DNA from: Syntrophomonadaceae bacterium
GTDB lineage: Bacteria > Bacillota > Dethiobacteria > DTU022
Assembly (NCBI GenBank): GCA_003558195.1
Contig: PWMM01000275.1
Coordinates: forward strand, 1-15,294
Reading direction: 5' to 3'
DNA: 15,294 bases
The notes under the pieces are model-generated. The model saw only the letters and a list, made by a program, of their open reading frames with translations. It made no database searches and was not told where the DNA came from. Made by a program: the position numbers and the translations under genes. Shown piece after piece: positions 6,640-12,405 of this stretch. The stretch's first letter is position 1. Every line of letters starts with the position of its first letter.

Positions 6640-8031
6640 ATTAACGCTTATAGAAATAATCAAAATGAAAGCCAAAAGTCTGGTTTAAAGCTGGCCGCTA
6701 TTTCACTGGGTTGTGCTAAAAACAGAGTAGATACGGAAGAGGTCCTGGGTTACCTGTCCACTAAAGGCTTTATCCTAACTGAACACTTATCTTCAGCCGA
6801 TGTTATCTTTATCAACACCTGCGCATTTATTGAAGAGGCCCGGCAGGAATCAGTTAACACCATTTTAAAAATAGCTAATTCCATGGGCTTAAGCAAAACT
6901 AAAATTATTGCCGCAGGATGTTTAGTCGAGGTTTTAGGAAAAGAAATCTTAGAAAAGTTCCCGGAATTAGACGGGGCAATAGGAGTTCACAGTTACGGTC
7001 AAATAGCGCAGTTTATGGATAATCTATTTGAAGGGAAACAAGTATTTATAAAGAATCGGTCTTCTGAAGAGTACCAATCCATCGCTCCAAGAATTTTAAC
7101 CACACCCGTTTACAGCGCCAATGTGAAAATTGCCGATGGTTGTAATAATAGGTGTAATTACTGCATGATTCCTGCGATCAGGGGCCCTTATCGAAGCAAA
7201 GCGCCGGAAGCTGTTAAAGGGGAAGTGGAAGCACTGGTAGCAGCAGGAGCTAAAGAAATCAATCTGATAGCGCAGGATACCACTGCGTACGGACTTGATC
7301 AAAGCGATTGGCCTGATTTACCGGCTTTAATAAAAGAGATTTTGAGTATACCGGCTAATTTTAAGATCAGAATCATGTATACCTATCCTTCCAGGATTAC
7401 AGATGATTTGATCGATTTAATTAGAGAGGAAAACAGGATCTGTAAATACCTGGATGTCCCCATCCAGCACTGCAGTGATGAAATTCTGGTTAAAATGGGC
7501 AGGTTATATAAACAGAATGATCTGGAAAACCTGTTTAGAAAGTTGCGTCAAAAAATTCCAGGCCTGGCTTTAAGAAGCACTGTAATGGTTGGATTTCCGG
7601 GAGAAAAAAGGCATCATTTTAATGATTTGCTAAACTTTATTACAAAACAAAAAATTGACAACCTCGGAACCTTTATCTACTCAGAACAAGAGCAGACTCC
7701 CGCTGCAGATTACAAGCAAAAAGTGCCAGCCCGTATCGCCTCTAAACGCTATAAAGAATTAATGCTCAGGCAAAAGGAAATATCCCGGGCCAATAATAAA
7801 AAATATCTCGGGCATAGGCTACCGGTTCTGGTTGAAGGAAAAATTTCTAATAACACCGACTGGTATTATGGCCGCACGGAGTACCAGGCACCGGAAGTAG
7901 ATGGTTTTGTTTATTTCCCCTCCTCCAGGGAATTAAAAGTGGGCTCCTGGGTTTCGGCGGTCATAACCGCAGTTGGACCTTATAACCTGCTGGCCCTCCG
8001 AGCGAACCCGGTTGATTTTATGCCCCGGTAA
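6640..8031 (+). CDS. rimO: Ribosomal protein uS12 methylthiotransferase RimO, start codon unclear
   Basis: Radical-SAM enzyme with two iron-sulfur clusters that adds a methylthio group to an Asp of ribosomal protein S12. With the frame opened at 6640 the N-terminal domain is complete: LAAISLGCAKNRVDTE with Cys25, INTCAFIEEA with Cys61, and AAGCLVE with Cys94. These bind the auxiliary cluster. The radical-SAM CNNRCNYC gives Cys168, 172 and 175. Later motifs are AQDTTAYG, YTYPSRITD, PIQHCSDEILVKMGR and a C-terminal TRAM domain ending in LLALRANPVDF. No ATG, GTG or TTG exists in frame between the stops at 6634-6639 and ATG 6883, and starting at 6883 would delete two cluster cysteines. ATT at 6640 has GGGA 6 nt upstream and could start. 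Alternatively ATG at 6665 would lead straight in if one A were missing from the AAAA at 6674-6677. Function is secure, the 5' end is not. cinA follows after 25 bp, probably in one operon. Confidence 0.85.
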   Translation: MNAYRNNQNESQKSGLKLAAISLGCAKNRVDTEEVLGYLSTKGFILTEHLSSADVIFINTCAFIEEARQESVNTILKIANSMGLSKTKIIAAGCLVEVLGKEILEKFPELDGAIGVHSYGQIAQFMDNLFEGKQVFIKNRSSEEYQSIAPRILTTPVYSANVKIADGCNNRCNYCMIPAIRGPYRSKAPEAVKGEVEALVAAGAKEINLIAQDTTAYGLDQSDWPDLPALIKEILSIPANFKIRIMYTYPSRITDDLIDLIREENRICKYLDVPIQHCSDEILVKMGRLYKQNDLENLFRKLRQKIPGLALRSTVMVGFPGEKRHHFNDLLNFITKQKIDNLGTFIYSEQEQTPAADYKQKVPARIASKRYKELMLRQKEISRANNKKYLGHRLPVLVEGKISNNTDWYYGRTEYQAPEVDGFVYFPSSRELKVGSWVSAVITAVGPYNLLALRANPVDFMPR

Positions 8032-8056
8032 AACTACTTAAATGGAGATGGTGCTG

Positions 8057-9283
8057 ATGCAAGCTGATTTGATTTGCATAGGCAATGAATTACTGACAGG
8101 ATTAATAGAAAACAGTAACACCGGTTTTTTGGCTCGGAGACTCTGGTCAGCTGGTATTGAAGTCCGTGAATCAATAGTGGTGGCAGACGAAATGTCGGCT
8201 ATTAAAGAAGCTTTCTACCGGGCCCTTGATCATAGCAACATCATTATCATTACCGGGGGTCTGGGTCCTACCGATGATGATCTTACCCGTGAAGCAGTTG
8301 CTTCTGCTTTAAAGCGCCCCATGGAGCTGAACAAGGATTGGTTAGATCGCATAGAACTTTTCTTTAATCAACGTGGAATGAAGATGCCTGAGAATAACTA
8401 CAAGCAGGCTATGATTATATCAGGAGCAGAACTTCTGGATAATAAAGCCGGTACTGCTCCCGGCAGCCTGATTAGATGGAAAGGTAAGCTAATGATCTTG
8501 CTACCTGGACCACCTAATGAACTGGTTCCCATGTTTGATGATTTAGTTTTGCCGGTCATAAAAAAATATAATAAAGATAATCTCCTTATGTTAAAAACTT
8601 TAAAGTGCTGTGGTATCGGCGAATCAACCCTTGAAAATAAAATTAAAACTCTTGGCAAATGGGATTTACCACCACTTTCTTACATCGCCAGGGGGTACGA
8701 AGTTTATTTACAGATTAAGGGCAGAGGTACGCCTGAAGAAGCAGCATGGGAAATAGAAGAAGCCGAAGCCAGGCTTAAAAACCTGTTGGGTGATTATATC
8801 TATGGCAGTGATGATGATACCCTGGCTGGAAAGGTAGCTGCATTACTTACCTCAAAAAAGCTGACCCTCTCCCTGGCAGAGTCTTGCACGGGGGGGCTTT
8901 TATCAAACATGATTACTGATATACCGGGGAGCTCTTTATTTTACCAGGGAGGAGTCAATGCTTACAGCGGAGCCCTTAAAAACAGATGCCTCGGGGTAGA
9001 TATAAAGCTAATGGAGCAAGAGGGCCAGGTTAGCAAGGCAGTAGCCGAAGCAATGGCCAAGGGCGCCAGGAATAATTTTAATACCGATCTGGCGGTGGGA
9101 ATCACCGGCATAGCCGGACCAGACGGTGCTACAGCAGGCAAACCAGTTGGGCTGGTTTATATAGCGCTGGCCAGTGCACAAAAAAGTCATTGTCAAAAAC
9201 TAAACCTCGGCGGAGGACGCCTGGCTGTTAAAGAGAGATCTGCTCAAGTAGCACTGGATATGATCAGGAGAGAATTGATTTAA
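8057..9283 (+). CDS. cinA: CinA-family protein (competence/damage-inducible; NMN deamidase domain)
   Basis: Two-domain CinA protein, about 408 residues. The N-terminal MoCF-type nucleotide-binding domain shows GNELLTG near the start and TGGLGPTDDDLTRE at 66-79. The C-terminal domain has SLAESCTGGLLS (272-283) and GITGIAGPDGAT (348-359), the signature of nicotinamide mononucleotide deamidases (PncC); full-length bacterial homologues are pyridine-nucleotide salvage enzymes. The name comes from S. pneumoniae, where cinA is transcribed with recA during competence; here thpR lies between them. I chose ATG 8057, with GGAG at 8044-8047, because it gives the usual MxADLICIGNELL beginning; ATG at 8042 overlaps that ribosome site. 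rimO ends 25 bp upstream. Family is certain, and the in vivo role is inferred from relatives. Confidence 0.93.
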   Translation: MQADLICIGNELLTGLIENSNTGFLARRLWSAGIEVRESIVVADEMSAIKEAFYRALDHSNIIIITGGLGPTDDDLTREAVASALKRPMELNKDWLDRIELFFNQRGMKMPENNYKQAMIISGAELLDNKAGTAPGSLIRWKGKLMILLPGPPNELVPMFDDLVLPVIKKYNKDNLLMLKTLKCCGIGESTLENKIKTLGKWDLPPLSYIARGYEVYLQIKGRGTPEEAAWEIEEAEARLKNLLGDYIYGSDDDTLAGKVAALLTSKKLTLSLAESCTGGLLSNMITDIPGSSLFYQGGVNAYSGALKNRCLGVDIKLMEQEGQVSKAVAEAMAKGARNNFNTDLAVGITGIAGPDGATAGKPVGLVYIALASAQKSHCQKLNLGGGRLAVKERSAQVALDMIRRELI

Positions 9284-9408
9284 GCTAATCAATAAAGAGA
9301 TAATGTTAGATTCTAGTGCTTTAAAAAAGATTTAGGGTCTTTAGTTGAGCACCGAGCGGGTTTCACAATGAGCTTAATAAAAGCAGGACCAGTCAAAAGG
9401 TTTAGATT

Positions 9409-9464
9409 TTAGCCAGCTCAGCTGAACCCTAAAGTATAAAAAGCAGCAGTATTCTTTAGGCTAA
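9409..9464 (+). other. Nested inverted repeats, possible structured leader of thpR
   Basis: Within the 231-bp gap between cinA and thpR, TTAG (9409-9412) can close on CTAA (9461-9464). Inside lie CAGC-TCA-GCTG (9414-9424) and the 7-bp stem CCTAAAG (9428-9434) with CTTTAGG (9454-9460). Together they make a compact three-way shape about 70 nt before the thpR start. No T-tract follows, so it does not look like a terminator. Upstream, GTGCT (9316-9320) and AGCAC (9348-9352) form a weaker hairpin. I found no clear promoter in this gap. Confidence 0.3.
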
Positions 9465-9532
9465 CTTTAACCTGAATGGGTAGTTCTGAAACATACTGTA
9501 AATATTGCTTATAAATGGAGGGATTGCTTAGC

Positions 9533-10108
9533 TTGACCAGATTGTTCATCGCCCTTGAGCTGCCTGTTGAACAAAAGAAAGATATTATTGCATTACAAGA
9601 AAAAAGCAAGGCCTACCTGGAGGGAATCCGGTGGGTTAAACCTGAAGGACTTCATCTAACACTAAAATTTTTAGGAGAAACTGAGGAAGAAAAGATCCCG
9701 GAGATAATAAATGCTCTTGATCTTGTTGGTTCCAGGGTTAACAGTTTTCAAGTTGCTTATGGCAAGAGCGGGGTATTTCCTTCGCCAAAAAAAGCGCGAG
9801 TATTCTGGGTAGGGCTTATTAAAGGTCTAGAAACCATAAATTCCCTGGCGTCTGACATGGAACTCTCCATGGTTACCTGCGGTTTTACCGCTGAAAAAAG
9901 AAAGTTTACACCGCATCTAACCATAGGCCGGTCCCGTGGCACCGTTAAAGAAAGCTTAACCAGGCGTTTTTTAGAAGAAACGAAGTCTTTTAAAACAGTA
10001 CCATACCCGGTTAACAGGATACTTTTATACGAAAGCAAGCTAACTCCGCGGGGAGCAATTTATACTATTCGTCATGAAACACAATTTTTGCCCTGCGACA
10101 ATAAATAA
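9533..10108 (+). CDS. thpR: RNA 2',3'-cyclic phosphodiesterase / 2'-5' RNA ligase family (ThpR)
   Basis: Member of the 2H phosphoesterase superfamily. ThpR opens RNA 2',3'-cyclic phosphate ends and can reversibly join tRNA halves by a 2'-5' bond in vitro; its cellular role is poorly understood. Both catalytic HxT motifs are present in the 191-residue product: HLT at 41-43 (GLHLTLKFLGE) and HLT at 128-130 (PHLTIGRSRG). The N terminus TRLFIALELP and spacing between motifs fit the family. I chose TTG at 9533 because GGAGGG at 9517-9522 precedes it by 10 nt and the product then begins as relatives do; ATG at 9515 overlaps that ribosome site. It lies between cinA and recA, an order seen in several Clostridia. 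Confident in the family. Confidence 0.92.
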   Translation: MTRLFIALELPVEQKKDIIALQEKSKAYLEGIRWVKPEGLHLTLKFLGETEEEKIPEIINALDLVGSRVNSFQVAYGKSGVFPSPKKARVFWVGLIKGLETINSLASDMELSMVTCGFTAEKRKFTPHLTIGRSRGTVKESLTRRFLEETKSFKTVPYPVNRILLYESKLTPRGAIYTIRHETQFLPCDNK

Positions 10109-10173
10109 GGGCCGGGCAATATCTATTAAAGTGCAGCTTATAGTTTGATTAAAAGATCAGGCAGGTCATTGAC

Positions 10174-10189
10174 TATTTTTATAAAAATA
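10174..10189. repeat. AT-only 16-bp perfect palindrome upstream of recA
   Basis: TATTTTTATAAAAATA reads the same on both strands. It sits directly before the sigma-H-like site at 10193 and about 75 bp before the recA start, overlapping a TTGACT hexamer (10169-10174) that has no matching -10. It could be a regulator site or an UP-like AT element, or simply AT-rich chance. Confidence 0.3.
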
Positions 10190-10192
10190 TCA

Positions 10193-10221
10193 GCAGGAAA
10201 AGCGAACTTTAACCAGAATTA
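10193..10221 (+). promoter_or_regulatory. Sigma-H-like promoter upstream of recA
   Basis: GCAGGAAAA (10193-10201) matches all positions of the B. subtilis sigma-H -35 consensus RnAGGAwWW. An 11-bp spacer follows, then CCAGAATTA (10213-10221), which matches RnnGAATww except the first base. The predicted transcript start is near 10228, about 35 nt before the recA TTG. No sigma-A promoter of comparable quality was found in this gap. The site is seen; its use by sigma-H is inference. Confidence 0.45.
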
Positions 10222-10262
10222 AATGCAACAGATAAAGACCAGTTGAGGAGGCTCGTTATAAC

Positions 10263-11345
10263 TTGGAAAAAGAAAAAGCATTAGAATCAGCCCTGTTACA
10301 GATAGAAAAACAGTTTGGCAAAGGTTCAATTATGAAGTTAGGCCAGGATGCCATGGCAGAGGTAGCAGTCATTCCTACCGGGTGCCTGGCTATAGATTCA
10401 GCGCTTGGAGTGGGAGGAGTACCCAGGGGTAGAGTAATCGAAATATATGGCCCGGAATCTTCTGGTAAAACCACAGTAGCATTGCATATTATTGCTGAAG
10501 CGCAAAAGCGCGGTGGTTTTGCAGCTTTCATTGATGCCGAACATGCTTTAGACCCGCACTATGCTACCAATCTTGGTGTAAACTTAGATGAATTGCTAGT
10601 TTCACAACCTGATACCGGTGAACAAGCGTTAGAGATCGCTGAAGCTCTCGTTCGCAGTGGTGCTATTGATGTTCTGGTAATCGATTCAGTAGCCGCCCTG
10701 GTTCCAAGGGCTGAAATTGAAGGCGAAATGGGTGATTCTCATGTTGGCCTTCAAGCGCGACTAATGTCACAGGCGTTGCGTAAACTCTCTGGTGTGATCA
10801 GTAAATCAAAAACAAGTGCTGTATTTATTAATCAAATTCGAGAAAAGGTTGGAGTTATGTTTGGTAATCCTGAGGTTACCCCCGGAGGAAGGGCTTTAAA
10901 GTTTTACTCATCGGTTAGGATGGAGGTAAGAAGAATTGAATCCCTTAAGCTGGGATCAGATCAGGTTATCGGTAACCGAACCAGGGTAAAAGTAGTCAAG
11001 AATAAAGTTGCTCCACCTTTTAAAGTAGCAGAATTTGACATTCTTTATGGAAAAGGAATTTCGGCGGAAGGATCTCTTATAGATTTAGGCTTGGTCCACG
11101 AAGTAATTAAAAAAAGTGGAGCATGGTACTCTTATGGTGATGAAAGATTGGGACAGGGCCGGGAAAATGTAAGAGATTTTTTAATTGATAATCCACATAT
11201 CAAGCAGGAAATAGAGCAGAAAGTTCGGGAGTTGGCTGGTTTACCTGGCATGGTATCTTCAAAGGACAAAAACACTAATCAGGATATTAATGGAGAGAAC
11301 AAAGATTTGGCAGAAAAGTCCGAGCGGAATCAGAACAAGTCATGA
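10263..11345 (+). CDS. recA: Recombinase RecA
   Basis: ATP-dependent strand-exchange protein that forms filaments on single-stranded DNA, drives homologous recombination and triggers LexA self-cleavage. The 360-residue product has the N-terminal polymerisation helix (KALESALLQIEKQFGKGSIM), Walker A GPESSGKT (63-70), the catalytic-Glu region around DAEHALD (91-97), Walker B VLVIDS (137-142), loop L1 (EGEMGDSHVG) and loop L2 with NQIREKVGVMFG starting at 190. A polar 30-residue tail rich in Asn, Lys, Asp and Glu ends it, typical of RecA. The start is TTG at 10263 with GAGGAGG at 10245-10251, an 11-nt spacing slightly longer than usual. recX starts 18 bp after the stop, so the two are cotranscribed. 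I found no LexA box upstream, only a CGAAC half-site at 10203. Confidence 0.98.
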   Translation: MEKEKALESALLQIEKQFGKGSIMKLGQDAMAEVAVIPTGCLAIDSALGVGGVPRGRVIEIYGPESSGKTTVALHIIAEAQKRGGFAAFIDAEHALDPHYATNLGVNLDELLVSQPDTGEQALEIAEALVRSGAIDVLVIDSVAALVPRAEIEGEMGDSHVGLQARLMSQALRKLSGVISKSKTSAVFINQIREKVGVMFGNPEVTPGGRALKFYSSVRMEVRRIESLKLGSDQVIGNRTRVKVVKNKVAPPFKVAEFDILYGKGISAEGSLIDLGLVHEVIKKSGAWYSYGDERLGQGRENVRDFLIDNPHIKQEIEQKVRELAGLPGMVSSKDKNTNQDINGENKDLAEKSERNQNKS

Positions 11346-11363
11346 TAATGGAGTTGAAGCCGG

Positions 11364-11864
11364 TTGGACGAAGCAGAAGCATTAAAAAAAGCACGTGATA
11401 TGGTTTTGCGGTTGTTATCATACCGGGCTCGCAGTAGAAAAGAATTGAAAGATTACCTGGAAAAGAAAGGTTTTTCAGCCAATCTAAGCCACCGCATACT
11501 TTCTGAAATGGAAAAATATAACTATGTAAATGATGAAAAGTTTGCCGAAGACTACATAACCTCTCAAAAAACGAAAGGTTATGGCTTTAAAAAAATCCGC
11601 CATGAACTGTTTTTGAAAGGTATAAAGGAAGAGGTTATTGAACAAAAAGTATCAGAACTATTAGATCCCGAAGAAGATTTTGAGCGAGCAAAAGCACTAA
11701 TAAGACGTCGCTTTAAAAAGTCCGGCTTTGCCGCAACCAGTGAGATTGATGATAATAAACAACGATGGTTCAGGAGGGAAGCCAGTTTTTTGCAGCGGCG
11801 CGGTTTTCAAGATGATCTGATCATTAAAGTACTTAAAAATTTTAACTTATCGAATGATTATTAA
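11364..11864 (+). CDS. recX: RecA regulator RecX
   Basis: Small helical protein, 166 residues, that binds RecA filaments and modulates (usually inhibits) their activity. The three-helix repeats of the family are visible: LLSYRARSRKELKDYLEKKGF (about 17-37), the YNYVNDEKFAEDYI segment (about 52-65), then GYGFKKIRHELFLKGI (about 72-87) and a degenerate third repeat around FLQRRGFQDDLIIKVLK. Start is TTG at 11364 with GGAG at 11350-11353. The position right behind recA supports the call strongly, since recX is often cotranscribed with its target. Next comes a long non-coding region, and the terminator at 12061 may end this operon if no earlier one is used. Confidence 0.93.
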   Translation: MDEAEALKKARDMVLRLLSYRARSRKELKDYLEKKGFSANLSHRILSEMEKYNYVNDEKFAEDYITSQKTKGYGFKKIRHELFLKGIKEEVIEQKVSELLDPEEDFERAKALIRRRFKKSGFAATSEIDDNKQRWFRREASFLQRRGFQDDLIIKVLKNFNLSNDY

Positions 11865-11879
11865 ACTATTAGACACTAC

Positions 11880-11908
11880 TTGACATAATATTTTATTAAA
11901 GCTAAACT
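11880..11908 (+). promoter_or_regulatory. Sigma-A-type promoter downstream of recX
   Basis: A perfect TTGACA (11880-11885), a 17-bp spacer, and TAAACT (11903-11908, 4 of 6 matches). It begins 16 bp after the recX stop, facing into the 541-bp non-coding region. It could drive a small RNA ending at the terminator at 12061-12092 or a long rny leader. Confidence 0.5.
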
Positions 11909-11914
11909 TGTATT

Positions 11915-12092
11915 AGCAAATTAAGAATTGTTTAACCGTATAGTTCAGAACATAACTTTTTGAGAAAGCCTTGGTGCATTAAGCACTGCGGATAGATAAA
12001 AATGCATATCACTATTTTCAGGAAAAGGGGTAAACTGTACTTTTTTCTGGACTTTCTCTTTAAGCTGTGTCCTGGACACAGCTTATGTTTTT
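11915..12092 (+). ncRNA. Candidate small RNA or attenuated leader between recX and rny
   Basis: The interval has a promoter at its left end (11880-11908) and a clean terminator at its right end, giving a transcript of about 180 nt with no plausible reading frame. Three hairpins are visible: GTGC (11974-11977) with GCAC (11983-11986), extendable by weaker pairs; CAGGAAAAG (12019-12027) with CTTTTTTCTG (12040-12049), one bulge; and the terminator stem. I do not recognise a known family. It may be an independent small RNA, or the first part of an rny leader controlled by termination. Confidence 0.35.
12061..12092 (+). terminator. Rho-independent terminator in the recX-rny gap
   Basis: TAAGCTGTGTC (12061-12071) pairs perfectly with GACACAGCTTA (12075-12085), 11 bp with a 3-nt loop, followed by TGTTTTT (12086-12092). 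It is nearly 200 bp after recX, which is why it may belong to a separate transcript rather than only to recA-recX. Confidence 0.85.
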
Positions 12093-12160
12093 AATGGCGC
12101 CTTTTTAAGCCTATATCTCTTAGTATTATCTGAACTATTTGAAACAGTGGCGATTTAAAA

Positions 12161-12250
12161 AGGGCATTAAAATACCGGTGATGCAAAGCCTGGGGTGGAA
12201 TAAGATGATAGCAGGCGATCTCATTTAAGATTTATAAGTGAGGTTTTCTT
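12161..12250 (+). promoter_or_regulatory. Riboswitch-like leader segment before rny (uncertain)
   Basis: GATGCAAAGCC (12180-12190), then CCTG (12189-12192) pairing with CAGG (12211-12214) next to GATAGC (12207-12212), recall the conserved core of the c-di-GMP-I (GEMM) riboswitch. Right after it CTCATTT (12220-12226) pairs with AAGTGAG (12236-12242), 7 pairs with one G-U, followed by GTTTTCTT, a terminator-like end. However the closing stem and the tetraloop receptor of GEMM are not found, so this is a weak lead. The rest of the gap to 12392 shows only a TCAGCTGA palindrome at 12294-12301. Confidence 0.2.
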
Positions 12251-12405
12251 AAAGATAAACCAGGCGAAAAGATTACTGTTGAGCCGGGGCTGTTCAGCTG
12301 ATTAAATCAATAATCCATATTTTAACATTAAGATTGCTGGACAGTTACTGGAACGGAATATTTCAATTTTATTTTAACCCAATCAAGGAAATGGAGGTGA
12401 TTAAT

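Noticed and set aside
6539..6688. Open stretch in another frame (about 49 codons) overlapping the rimO start, looking helix-forming
   Set aside because: It has no ATG until 6665, eight codons before its stop, and no known homologous sequence that I recognise; an open run of this length occurs by chance.
6843..6864. GCAGGAATC in rimO resembling a sigma-H -35
   Set aside because: No GAAT at the required 11-12 bp spacing and the site is inside a gene; a similar word at 11204 in recA fails the same way.
8042..8056. ATG at 8042 as the cinA start
   Set aside because: It overlaps the GGAG ribosome site that serves ATG 8057, and the family N terminus begins at 8057.
10169..10191. TTGACT before recA as a sigma-A promoter
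   Set aside because: No acceptable -10 hexamer at 16-18 bp; the nearest TATAAA is only 5 bp away.
10641..10654. Reverse-strand sequence matching 12 of 14 LexA-box positions inside recA
   Set aside because: It lies in coding sequence far from any promoter and its second half-site has the key GTT changed to GCT.
12337..12346. CTGGACAGTT repeated upstream of both rny and ymdB (second copy at 14252-14261)
   Set aside because: A 10-mer shared twice in 15 kb is expected by chance, and the flanks do not agree.
12334..12405. Upstream TTG at 12334 as the rny start
   Set aside because: No ribosome site, extra residues before the membrane segment, and GTG 12406 has an excellent GGAGGTGA site.
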